The translations under genes were made by a program, and so were the position numbers. From positions 1-64,000 of the forward strand of contig CALXMH010000002.1 in the NCBI GenBank assembly GCA_944389425.1: a DNA stretch of 64,000 nucleotides. The letters run 5' to 3'. The notes under the pieces are model-generated. The model saw only the letters and a list, made by a program, of their open reading frames with translations. It searched no databases and was not told the DNA's origin. Positions 38,899 to 47,484 of this stretch are shown here, one piece after another (position 1 is the stretch's first letter; each line of letters starts with the position of its first letter). Source of the stretch: an uncultured Clostridia bacterium (GTDB taxonomy: Bacteria > Bacillota > Clostridia > TANB77 > CAG-508).

Positions 38899-39903
38899 AT
38901 GTTCATACCAAATTTGATTTTATATGAAGAAAATATTTTAAATTATGAATTAGGTCGAGAGTTATTAGATAAATACAAACCATATAATGTTGAAATGAAA
39001 GCTATTGAAAATCATAATAATATTTTGGAGATGAGAGAAAACCCAAATAAAAATTTTCCTAAACTTAAAAGAAATTTAATTATTGGAGTTAGAAAGACGC
39101 ATAAGTTTGTTCCAAATCATAAAACATCAGATTTTTTAGTGCCTTATACTTCTTCTGGTTGTACTGCTATGTGCTTGTATTGCTATTTGGTTTGTAATTA
39201 TAATAAGTGCTCTTATTTAAGACTATTTGTAAATAGAGAAGAGATGCTTGGGAAAATTATTAAAACTGCTAATACAAGTGAAAAAGAACTTACATTTGAA
39301 ATTGGAAGTAATAGTGACTTAGTTTTAGAAAATACTATTACAGGAAATTTGGAATGGACTATTAATAATTTTGTACCAAATAATAGGGGATTTATTACTT
39401 TTCCTACTAAGTTTAGTATGGTGGAACCATTGCTTTTGCTTAATCATGAAGGAAGAGTTATTATTAGAATGAGTGTTAATCCAGCAGAATATGTAAGGAA
39501 AATTGAAATTGGAACATCTCCTTTAAAAGAAAGAGTAGAAGCTATTAATAAACTAAAAAAAGCTGGATATAAAGTTGGAATTTTAATTGCACCAATTATT
39601 TTATTAGAAGATTGGAAAGAAAAATACACAGAGCTAATAGAATATTTATATAATAATTTGAGTGATGAAGTAAAAAATGATGCGTTTTTTGAACTTATTT
39701 TTATGACATATAGCTATGTACACAGAAAAATAAATGAAGAAGCATTTCCAGGAACTGTAAATTTATATGATAGTAATCTAATGACAGGAAGAGGAATGGG
39801 GAAATATACCTACACAAAAGAAGCAAGACGAGAGGCAGAGATTTATTTAATGGATTTAATGAAAAGATATTTTGCTAATAATAAAATTGAGTATATAGTG
39901 TAG
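38899..39903 (+). CDS. splB: Spore photoproduct lyase
   Basis: 334 aa. A radical SAM enzyme that reverses the thymine dimer (spore photoproduct) formed in UV-irradiated spores. The cluster motif is GCTAMCLYCYL, the C-x3-C-x2-C of this family, followed by the expected radical SAM core (FEIGSNSDLVLEN, RVIIRMSVNP) and the C-terminal block YDSNLMTGRGMGKYTYT. AAGGAG precedes ATG 38899. It supports a spore-forming lineage together with spoIIP. Confidence 0.92.
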   Translation: MFIPNLILYEENILNYELGRELLDKYKPYNVEMKAIENHNNILEMRENPNKNFPKLKRNLIIGVRKTHKFVPNHKTSDFLVPYTSSGCTAMCLYCYLVCNYNKCSYLRLFVNREEMLGKIIKTANTSEKELTFEIGSNSDLVLENTITGNLEWTINNFVPNNRGFITFPTKFSMVEPLLLLNHEGRVIIRMSVNPAEYVRKIEIGTSPLKERVEAINKLKKAGYKVGILIAPIILLEDWKEKYTELIEYLYNNLSDEVKNDAFFELIFMTYSYVHRKINEEAFPGTVNLYDSNLMTGRGMGKYTYTKEARREAEIYLMDLMKRYFANNKIEYIV

Positions 39904-40176
39904 TAGGAATATTATGAAAAATGTCGAAACTTGCGATGAAAAGTGGGGTTTAAAGTATTTACTTTTGTAAAATAGTATAGTAAAATAATAACATATTAAT
40001 TCTCTAATTTCTTTTAAGAAAGACAAAATGCTCAGGCAATTCTGCCAAAAAAAATCCAATTAAATAAATTAAATAGTGAATAGGTGGTGATAATTTATAC
40101 TCTAGGACGAGTATTGTTAAAAATATTGAATTTAAATATATGGGGGTGCTATAATTTAAGAAAGGAGCAATTTAAT
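39904..40176 (+). other. Gap before the second Rpn gene
   Basis: About 270 bp without a supported gene. I see no tRNA, terminator stem or repeat other than AT-rich sequence; AAAGGAG at about 40161 belongs to the Rpn gene. Confidence 0.5.
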
Positions 40177-41040
40177 TTGATAATACAACAAAATTTAAAA
40201 CCCAAGAATGATGTAATATTTAAGAATTTATTTTCCAAAAATGGAAATGAGGAAATGCTAGCAGAAATAATAGAAAAAGTAATAAAAATAAAAGTAGAAG
40301 AAATAGAGGTAGAAAAAGAAGTAGAACTAAGTAAGATGCACATTAATGAAAAATATGGAAAATTAGACTTAAAGGTAATAGTAAACAAAAACATAATGAT
40401 AATAATAGAAATGCAAAGGACAGATAATTGTAATATGTCTAAAAGAGCATTATTTTACGCAGGAAAGATATTAGCAAGTAGTTTAAAGGCTAAAGAAACA
40501 TATGATAATATAAAAGATATATACTTTATAAGTATATTAAATTACAATATATTAGAAACAGAAGAATATAGTACAGATACAGTAATAGTAGATAGCAAAT
40601 ATAGAAAATACATAATAATAGAAGGAATAAAATTTTATTTTATAGAGTTACCAAAGTTTAGAGAACAGGTAAAAGAACCAAAAACAAAATTAGAACAATG
40701 GTTAGCATTTATAGATTATGAAAGTGAGGAGATGGTGAACATGGCAATAGCAAGAAACAAATTAGTAGAAAAAGCACAAAAGGATTATGAATACCTAACA
40801 GGAGATGCAGCAACAAGGAGATTAGAAGAACTAAGAGAGAAAGCAATATATGATGAATACTTTGCATATGAACGAGGAGAAGAAAAAGGTGAAGCCCGTG
40901 GTAAAATAATTGGAGAAAAACAGGGTAAAATAAAAACAGCAATAGAGATGATGAAAGATGATGTTAAATTAGAAATTATAGAAAAATATACTGGACTAAC
41001 TAAAAAAGAGTTAGAAGAATTACTTTTGGAAAAAGTATAG
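40177..41040 (+). CDS. Rpn family PD-(D/E)XK nuclease/putative transposase
   Basis: 287 aa from a TTG start at 40177, chosen for AAAGGAG upstream; the longer frame from 40084 has no support. The N-terminal part KPKNDVIFKNLFSKNGNEE is diagnostic. The nuclease core is KYGKLDLKVIVNKN followed by IIIEMQR, the D...E-x-Q form of PD-(D/E)XK. The C-terminus has Gly/Glu/Lys units (RGEEKGEARGKIIGEKQGK) and a helix KKELEELLLEKV. Rpn proteins in E. coli stimulate RecA-independent recombination. It sits next to a prepilin gene, as does the paralog at 1-476. Confidence 0.9.
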   Translation: MIIQQNLKPKNDVIFKNLFSKNGNEEMLAEIIEKVIKIKVEEIEVEKEVELSKMHINEKYGKLDLKVIVNKNIMIIIEMQRTDNCNMSKRALFYAGKILASSLKAKETYDNIKDIYFISILNYNILETEEYSTDTVIVDSKYRKYIIIEGIKFYFIELPKFREQVKEPKTKLEQWLAFIDYESEEMVNMAIARNKLVEKAQKDYEYLTGDAATRRLEELREKAIYDEYFAYERGEEKGEARGKIIGEKQGKIKTAIEMMKDDVKLEIIEKYTGLTKKELEELLLEKV

Positions 41041-41273
41041 ACATTTTAGTTTCTTTTGTATATAATGATTGCATTAGATAGAACAAGGAGGAGCTATATA
41101 TAAATGGCTGAAAACCGCATAGTTGTACACACACACACACACACAGGTAGTTTATTAGAAAAAATAAATAGAAGAAATATATAGATTATTAAGGCATATG
41201 AACTTAGCTAGGGGCTAGGTTTATGTGTCTTTTTGTGTTGCTTGTGATGGAGTGGGTGGTTTTAAAAGTAGCC

Positions 41274-41383
41274 GCCCGTGGAGTTCATATATATTATTTC
41301 TTGCCTCACATGGCTTCGCGGGCAAATGCGTACGACGTATAACTTCCTCGGACTTCAAAATAATATATATGAACTCCACGGGC
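41274..41383. mobile_element. MITE-like inverted repeat element
   Basis: A 26-bp perfect inverted repeat (41274-41299 and 41358-41383; arms begin GCCCGTGGAGTTCATATATA) surrounds about 58 bp. The corresponding place in copy 1 of the spacer lacks it. The GC-rich core differs from its AT-rich surroundings. This may be a small non-autonomous element or a long stable hairpin. No transposase is seen. Confidence 0.5.
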
Positions 41384-41399
41384 TCCTCTACTATTTTAA

Positions 41400-41456
41400 A
41401 ATTATTCATTATTAATTATTCACTATTCACTATTCACTATTCATTATTCATTAATT
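41400..41456 (+). repeat. Short tandem repeats (TATTCAC-like)
   Basis: Several copies of a 7-8 bp unit (ATTATTCATT, ATTCACT) directly after the inverted repeat; the same extra block that is missing from copy 1. Confidence 0.7.
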
Positions 41457-41540
41457 TGAACAAGTATCCGTATAGGGTTAGTAGTTTTTGGAGACAATAT
41501 GATAAGATAATAAAAACAAAGGAAAGAAGGAATAAAGAAA

Positions 41541-42859
41541 ATGCAAGAAAAGAAATTAAAAATATTAGAAAACACAAGAAGCAAAAAGCGGGATTACACT
41601 AATAGCATTAGTAATAACAATAATAGTGTTATTAATACTAGCAGGAGTAGCACTAGCTACTTTAACAGGACAAGGAAATATAATAGGAAATGCGGAAAAC
41701 GCAGTAGGAAAGTACAACAATAGCGTAGCCTCAGAACAACAACTATTAAATGAAATAGAGAAATACTTTCAAAACTACCTAGAAGGAGGAAATGAGGATA
41801 ATCCACCAACTCCAACTATACCAGAAGTAGATGAAAATGGTTTAGCAATAGATAATGTGACAATAACAACAGATGAAGAAAATGTACAAATAGTAATACC
41901 AGCTGGATTTGCACCAGCGATATTAAAAGGAAGTGATTCAACATATAGTCTGCCAGGACAAGATGGAAGTGTAAAAGAAATAATGCCAGCAGAAGAGTGG
42001 TATAGTATAACAGCAGAACAAATAAATCAAGGAATTGTTATAGTGGATAATGCCATAACTTATGACAGTGGACAACCTACTGGAACAATTCCAGATTTTA
42101 ATGAGTATGTATGGGTTCCGATTCCCGACATGCAAAATTTAGGTAGAACATCTTGGAATTCAGCATACTGGTTAGAAGGATATATATTTAATAAACATCC
42201 AATATCTAATGAACCAACAACTAATTACTTCTTTGAAGATATGTCTATAAATCAATATACAGATATGATAGAAAGCATAGAACAATACAAGGGATTTTAT
42301 ATAGGAAGATATGAAGCTAGCAATGATGGAAATGGGAGAGCACAAAGTAAAAGAAATATAACCCCATGGATAAGCGTATCATATTTGACATCATCAGCAG
42401 CTTGCCAAAATGAAAATCAAGAAAACATGCACTTAATTTATGGTATAGAATGGGATAGTACATTAAACTGGCTTATAGAAAATGCGGAAATTTCATCAGA
42501 GCAAATAAATGTTACACGTAAAATGAGAATAGAGGATATAGAAACAAATAGTAGCACATGGGGAAACTATAAAAATTCAGTAGGAAATGCAACTTATGGA
42601 TGTAATCAATTTAGAATTACTGGATATAATGAAGCCTGGAAAGCAAATAACATATACGATTTGGCTGGAAATGTATATGAATGGACACAAGAACACTATT
42701 CAAACCAAAATCTTAGAACTCTAAGAGGTGGAAATTATACAGATGAAGGTGCAGATGATCCCGTTTCTATACGTGTTATTCATGAAGAAAGTTTTGTGAG
42801 CAGTGGCATATACTATGCACGGATTTCGTGTTAGCTTTTATATAACAGCGGAAAATTAA
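41541..42859 (+). CDS. Prepilin-like protein with FGE/C-type-lectin-fold cargo (two +1 frameshifts)
   Basis: Read with two +1 shifts, at CGG 41589 (codon 17) and CGG 42820, giving 438 aa. MQEKKLKILENTRSKK leads to the first; skipping the C gives GITLIALVITIIVLLILAGV, the prepilin leader. Residues to about 75 match prepilin 1. The rest is a formylglycine-generating-enzyme (SUMF1-type) fold: EYVWVPIPD, KGFYIGRYEAS, NIYDLAGNVYEWTQE and LRGGNY. The second shift changes the ending from YARISC to YAGFRVSFYITAEN; GFRV is the conserved C-terminal strand of this fold. It probably is an exported pseudopilin with a ligand-binding head. The same fold is used by diversity-generating retroelement targets, but no reverse transcriptase is seen here. 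Confidence 0.75.
41589..41592 (+). other. CGGG +1 frameshift site (prepilin 2, N-terminal)
   Basis: AAA AAG CGG GAT becomes AAG GGG ATT ACA. It is the same place in the protein as the site in prepilin 1 (842). Confidence 0.75.
42820..42823 (+). other. CGGA +1 frameshift site (prepilin 2, C-terminal)
   Basis: TAT GCA CGG ATT becomes GCA GGA TTT CGT GTT, giving the conserved AGFRV of the FGE fold. The new frame ends at TAA 42857-42859. Confidence 0.75.
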
Positions 42860-42891
42860 GAAATTTAAATATTTTAATACATTAGTGAATA

Positions 42892-42924
42892 AAGCCTATT
42901 TGTCAGAAAATGATAAATAGGCTT
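42892..42924 (+). terminator. Terminator after prepilin 2
   Basis: AAGCCTATTTGTCA pairs with TGATAAATAGGCTT; it separates the cassette from the polysaccharide cluster. Confidence 0.8.
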
Positions 42925-43022
42925 ATTGTGTTACTTAAAACCTCAGCTAAAAAACCTTGACAAACAGCCATTTTAAATATAGAATTATAAACAGAAATTT
43001 TATGTTATTCGGAGGAAGAAAA

Positions 43023-43971
43023 ATGCCAAAAGTTAGCATAATTGTTCCGGCATATAATAGCGAAAAAAATATTGCTAGATGTATTGATTCTGTTTTGATG
43101 CAAGAGATGAGAGATTATGAGCTTATTGTTGTTAATGATGGTTCTACTGATAAAACAGAGGAGATTGTTTTAGGGTATAGAGAAAAGCTTGGAGATAGAT
43201 TAAAATATTATTACAAACAAAATACAGGGGTTGCAGATACTAGAAATTTTGGTATGGATAAGGCAAGCCGGAAAGTATATTCTTTTTGTGGATTCAGATG
43301 ATTATATTGATAAAGATTTACTTATTAAGCAAGAAGAATATATGAATAAAAGCATTGATATTATTAAGTTTAAAATGAAAATGGTGGATATGCAGGGAAA
43401 TGAAATTCAAAAAATTGAGGGACCAATTTTTGATGTAGAAAATGGACAAGATGCTTTTAATGAGCTTTGCTTTAAGGATGTATTAATAGACCAACTTTGT
43501 ATTTATTTAATAAAAAGAGAGTATATTGCATCTAACAATTATAGATTTGTAAAAGGGGCATATCATGAAGATTTTGGACTTGTTCCAATTATGATAGCAA
43601 ATGCTAAAACTGTAATTTCAACAGATTTTTATGGCTATTTTTATGTGCAAAGTGAAAATAGTATTATGAGAAATACTGACCACTCAAAAACCATAAAGAA
43701 AATGAATGATAGTTTTATGTATTATGATAAAATGCTAGAGACTATAAAGAAACTAGATTTAACAAATACTACAAAAGATAATATAAAACTTTTTTACACA
43801 AATTCTATATTAATAAAAATAGAAGAATTAGATGAAAAAGATAGACCAACTTTTTTAGATGAATTTAAAAAAAGAAAAATGTATAAAAATATAAAAATTA
43901 AAAACCCAAAACAGCTAATAAAAAAATTATTGCTTAAAGCAAATGTAAATTGGTATTTCAAGATAAGGTGA
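43023..43971 (+). CDS. GT-A glycosyltransferase (family 2) (+1 frameshift)
   Basis: 315 aa with a +1 shift at CGG 43269 (codon 83). The start ATG 43023 follows CGGAGGAAG. The N-terminal half MPKVSIIVPAYNSEKNIARC and VVNDGSTDKT is the nucleotide-sugar domain. Zero-frame reading ends MDKASRKVYSFCGFR; skipping the C gives ASGKYILFVDSDDYID, the classical GT2 motif with the DxD metal site. It then runs to 43971. The acceptor sugar is not predictable. First gene of the polysaccharide cluster; 11 bases before the next GT2 gene. Confidence 0.88.
43269..43272 (+). other. CGGA +1 frameshift site (GT2)
   Basis: GCA AGC CGG AAA becomes AGC GGA AAG TAT, giving SGKYILFVDSDD. The next gene encodes the same place as KGDYIAFLDSDD with an ordinary GGT. 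Confidence 0.8.
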
Positions 43972-43982
43972 GTGATATAAAA

Positions 43983-44933
43983 ATGCCTAAGGTTAGTGTA
44001 ATTGTTCCAGTGTATAATGTAGAAGAATATTTAGATAAATGTTTAGATTCATTAGTAAACCAAACACTTAATGATATTGAATTTATAATAGTAAACGATG
44101 GAACTACTGATAATAGTGAGCAAATTATATTAAAATATAAAGAAAAATATCCAAGTAAAATAGTGTACTTAAAAAAAGAAAATGGTGGGCTTTCAGATGC
44201 TAGAAATTTTGGCATGCCATATGCAAAAGGTGATTATATTGCTTTTTTAGATTCAGATGATTATGTAGAATTAGATACATATGAAAAATTATATAATAGA
44301 GCAATTCAAACAGATGCCGACATGGTAGAATGCGATTTTTACTGGGAATATTCAGATAAAAAAATTCATGATACATCTGCAAATTACAAAGATGAAAGCG
44401 ATATGTATGCAAATGCAAGAGTAGTTGCTTGGAATAAATTATATAAAAAAGATTTAATTATAAATTCTGGAATAAAATTTCCAAAAGGGTTAAGATATGA
44501 AGATTTGGAGTTTTTTTATAAAATTCTACCTCAACTTAAAAAAATTGAACTTATTAATGAACCATTAATTCACTATGTGCAAAGAGATGATTCAATAACA
44601 TATGTTCAAAATGAGAAAACAGCAGATATTTTTGCAATATTAGATAATATTATAAACTATTATAAATGGATTAATTTATATAACGAATATAATCAAGAAT
44701 TAGAATATATGTATGTTAGGATATTATTTGGAAGTTCTTTTAAAAGAATGCTTAATATAAAAGATAAAGAAACAAGAAGAAAATTATTAATGGATTCATA
44801 TTTTAAGGCATTTGAAAACTTCCCAGATTGGAAGAGTAATAAAATATTAAATAGTAAAAAAACATTAAAAAACTTATTTTTAAAAAGTATTAACATATAT
44901 ACATATAAACTTTATTGCTTTATTCTAAAATAG
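43983..44933 (+). CDS. GT-A glycosyltransferase (family 2)
   Basis: 316 aa; start ATG 43983 with AAGGTGAG upstream. MPKVSVIVPVYNVEEYLDKC and IVNDGTTDNSEQI form the donor site, KGDYIAFLDSDDYVE the metal site, and RYEDLEFFYKILP with E-D the catalytic base region typical of capsule and teichoic transferases. Intact in one frame. It gives a useful comparison for the frameshifted neighbour. Confidence 0.93.
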   Translation: MPKVSVIVPVYNVEEYLDKCLDSLVNQTLNDIEFIIVNDGTTDNSEQIILKYKEKYPSKIVYLKKENGGLSDARNFGMPYAKGDYIAFLDSDDYVELDTYEKLYNRAIQTDADMVECDFYWEYSDKKIHDTSANYKDESDMYANARVVAWNKLYKKDLIINSGIKFPKGLRYEDLEFFYKILPQLKKIELINEPLIHYVQRDDSITYVQNEKTADIFAILDNIINYYKWINLYNEYNQELEYMYVRILFGSSFKRMLNIKDKETRRKLLMDSYFKAFENFPDWKSNKILNSKKTLKNLFLKSINIYTYKLYCFILK

Positions 44934-44941
44934 GAGGGAAA

Positions 44942-46364
44942 ATGAACAGCATTACAGCCAAAATAAAAAACATAAAAATAGAAGATATACTATGTATAAT
45001 AATTATTATATGTCCAATTTTAGATATGCTAAGTTATGTTTTTAGAAATACTTTTAATACAAGTATTTCTCCATCTACGTTTTTAAGACCAATTTTGCCA
45101 ATTGCTATTTTTACAACTGTATTTTTTAAAAATAAAATAAAAAAGAAAATGATAATTGTTTCTTTAATATATGGAATTTATGCAATTATTCATTTATACA
45201 TATACACACAAATAATGGCAGGATGCTCATATGGTGGAGTAATTAGCGAGCTTCAATATGTTGTAAACTATACATTTTCAATTATGAATTTATTTTTGTT
45301 TGCATATGTATTTTGGAAAAAGGATGACGAAAAATTAACTAAATCTGTGTTAATTTTATTTGCAATATATGTGTTGTCTTTATATATTTCAATTTTTACC
45401 GGAATATCTTCTACAACATATATTGAAGGTATGGGATACAAAGGATTATATGATTCTGGAAATAGTTTGTGTGCAATTTTATGTATTTCTCTTTGTATAA
45501 TATTACCGCTTCTTAGAAACAAAAAACTAATGCCATATGTATTAGCGATAACTATTCTAGCACGGAATATTTTTAACATTACTTGTTGGGACAAGAACAG
45601 GCCTTTTGGGATTTATAATTATAGTTGCTCTTTACATAGTAGCAGAATGTTTTACTGCAATAATAAACAAACTAAAAATAAACAAGAAAATAATAGGGTA
45701 TTCTATGCTCGTTTCTGTACTTATAATAACAGGAGTGGTAGCATTTGGTTCGCAAACTTTTGAAAGAAGAGAACATTTAAAAGAAGTACAAGCAAGCAAT
45801 ACAAATATAGATAGTGAAGAAAAACAATATTTAACAGGAGACTTAACAACACTTAAAAGACAAATAGAAAAAGGCGAACTTTCAGAAGAATACATGCCAA
45901 AGGAAATGCAAAATGCAATAATAAGATTATATGATTATGCAAAACAGGTAAATTTGGAAAGTAATGATTTAAGAACGCAGCAATTAGTATATAATTTCTA
46001 TTTAGTGCAAGAACAAAAAAGTATTCCTCTTATGTTATTTGGAAATGGATATAAAGCTCAATTTAGAGAGCTTGTACTAGAAATGGAAATACCAGCATTT
46101 TTATTTAATTTTGGAATATTTGGATTTGTATTATATTTTGTGCCATTCCTAGCAATTTCACTTTACGGCTTGTATTTTGCATTAAAGCATTTAAAGAAAA
46201 TAGACACAAAATACATTATGTACTTAGGTGGTAGCTTTTTGGCTATATTTTTATCACTTTTAGCAGGATATACATTTTTTAACTCATCATGTATGATTAT
46301 AATTACAGTAATTAATATTTTGCTAATTAATAAAATATTAAAATTAAAGGAGCAAACTTTATAA
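44942..46364 (+). CDS. Wzy/O-antigen-ligase-like membrane protein (+1 frameshift)
   Basis: 473 aa with a +1 shift at CGG 45563 (codon 208). The ATG at 44942 follows TAGGAGG. About ten membrane helices are visible. In zero frame the protein derails at ILARNIFNITC; skipping the C gives ILAGIFLTLLVGTRTGLLG, a helix with the GTRTG-type motif of the Wzy/WaaL superfamily, then the large external loop (LTGDLTTLKRQIEKGELSEE region) and the last helices to 46364. It probably polymerises or ligates polysaccharide units on the outer face of the membrane. One base separates it from the GT4 gene. Confidence 0.82.
45563..45566 (+). other. CGGA +1 frameshift site (Wzy-like)
   Basis: CTA GCA CGG AAT becomes GCA GGA ATA TTT, continuing the membrane helix into GTRTG. 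Confidence 0.75.
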
Positions 46365-46365
46365 A

Positions 46366-47463
46366 ATGAAAAAAGTATTATTTGGGATAACAAGCTTAGG
46401 CTTTGGAGGAGCAGAAAGAGTACTTGTAGACATTACAAATAGATTAAGCAATGAATATGAAATAACCATTTTTACTATATACTCAAATGGAGAAATGGAA
46501 AAACAATTAAACAAAAATGTAAACTTAAAAAGCCTTATAAATAAAAAATATGAGGATTTATCAAAATTAGAAAAAATAATAATACCAATAAAAATAATGC
46601 TTTTTAAAAATAATATATATAAAAAAAGAATAAAACAAGACTATAATGTAGAAATAGCTTTTTTAGAAGGGCCAATTACAAGACTTTTTAGTATAAAAAA
46701 CAATAATGCAAAAAAAATAGCTTGGATACATAATGATATTAGCAAAGTATTTGGAAGTGGAATTAAAGCAAAAATAAAGAAGAAAATAGATAAAAAAATA
46801 TACAAAAGTTACAATAAGCTTATATTTGTAAGCAATGATAATAAAGCAAAATTTGAAGAAATATACAATATAAGTAATGAAAAACAAGTTATTTATAATT
46901 ACATAAATATAGAAAATGTAATAAAAAAGGCAAATGAAAAAACAGAAATAAACTTTGAAAAAAATACAGTAAATATTTTAACAGTTTCAAGACTTGTGCA
47001 TCAAAAAGCAATTGATAGATTAATAAATGTACATGCAGAATTAATAAGTAAAGGATTAACACACAAAATCTACATAATTGGAGATGGGCCTGAAAAAGAA
47101 GATTTGACAAAATTAATAAAGGATAAAAATGTAGAGAAAACATTTATATTACTAGGCAAAAAAGAAAATCCATATCCATATATAAAAAAAGCAGATTGTT
47201 TTGCACTTCTTTCATATTTTGAAGGGTATCCAATGGTATTATTAGAAGCACAAATATTACAAAAATATATATTAATAACAGATACTGCTGCAAGAGAAAC
47301 ACTAAGAAACTATGAAAATTGCAAAATAGTAGAAAATAATAAAGAGGGCATTTATAATGGACTTTATGATATAATAACTAATATAGAAAAAACAAACATA
47401 AATTCTAGTAAATATAATAATGAAGACATAATTGAAAAAATTAGAAAAGTAATAGAAGAGTAA
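46366..47463 (+). CDS. GT-B glycosyltransferase (family 4)
   Basis: 365 aa. SLGFGGAERVLVDITNRLS is the start typical of GT4 capsule transferases. KIAWIHNDISKVFG, TVSRLVHQKAIDRLI and the C-terminal E-x7-E region (ALLSYFEGYPMVLLEAQI) complete the fold. In one frame with no CGG. It starts one base after the Wzy-like stop, so translation is coupled. Confidence 0.92.
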   Translation: MKKVLFGITSLGFGGAERVLVDITNRLSNEYEITIFTIYSNGEMEKQLNKNVNLKSLINKKYEDLSKLEKIIIPIKIMLFKNNIYKKRIKQDYNVEIAFLEGPITRLFSIKNNNAKKIAWIHNDISKVFGSGIKAKIKKKIDKKIYKSYNKLIFVSNDNKAKFEEIYNISNEKQVIYNYINIENVIKKANEKTEINFEKNTVNILTVSRLVHQKAIDRLINVHAELISKGLTHKIYIIGDGPEKEDLTKLIKDKNVEKTFILLGKKENPYPYIKKADCFALLSYFEGYPMVLLEAQILQKYILITDTAARETLRNYENCKIVENNKEGIYNGLYDIITNIEKTNINSSKYNNEDIIEKIRKVIEE

Positions 47464-47484
47464 TTACAAAAGGGGAATTATATA

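Larger units (their letters stand above)
41041..41540 (+). repeat. Rpn-to-prepilin spacer, copy 2
   Basis: Matches 477-811 in several blocks. It differs by a longer AC run (41127-41145, against a shorter one in copy 1) and by about 190 bp of extra sequence between the CTAGGTTTATGTGTC block and TATCCGTATAGGGTTAG. A small frame at 41104 starts MAENRIVVHT behind AAGGAGG and shares its first residues with one in copy 1. Confidence 0.65.

Noticed and set aside
41221-41409. Minus-strand small gene across the inverted repeat
   Set aside because: It has no ribosome binding site and simply reads through the hairpin element; its presence is an effect of the repeat.
41541-42859. Diversity-generating retroelement target
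   Set aside because: The FGE fold fits such targets, but no reverse transcriptase, template repeat or adenine-biased variable repeat pair is visible in the window.
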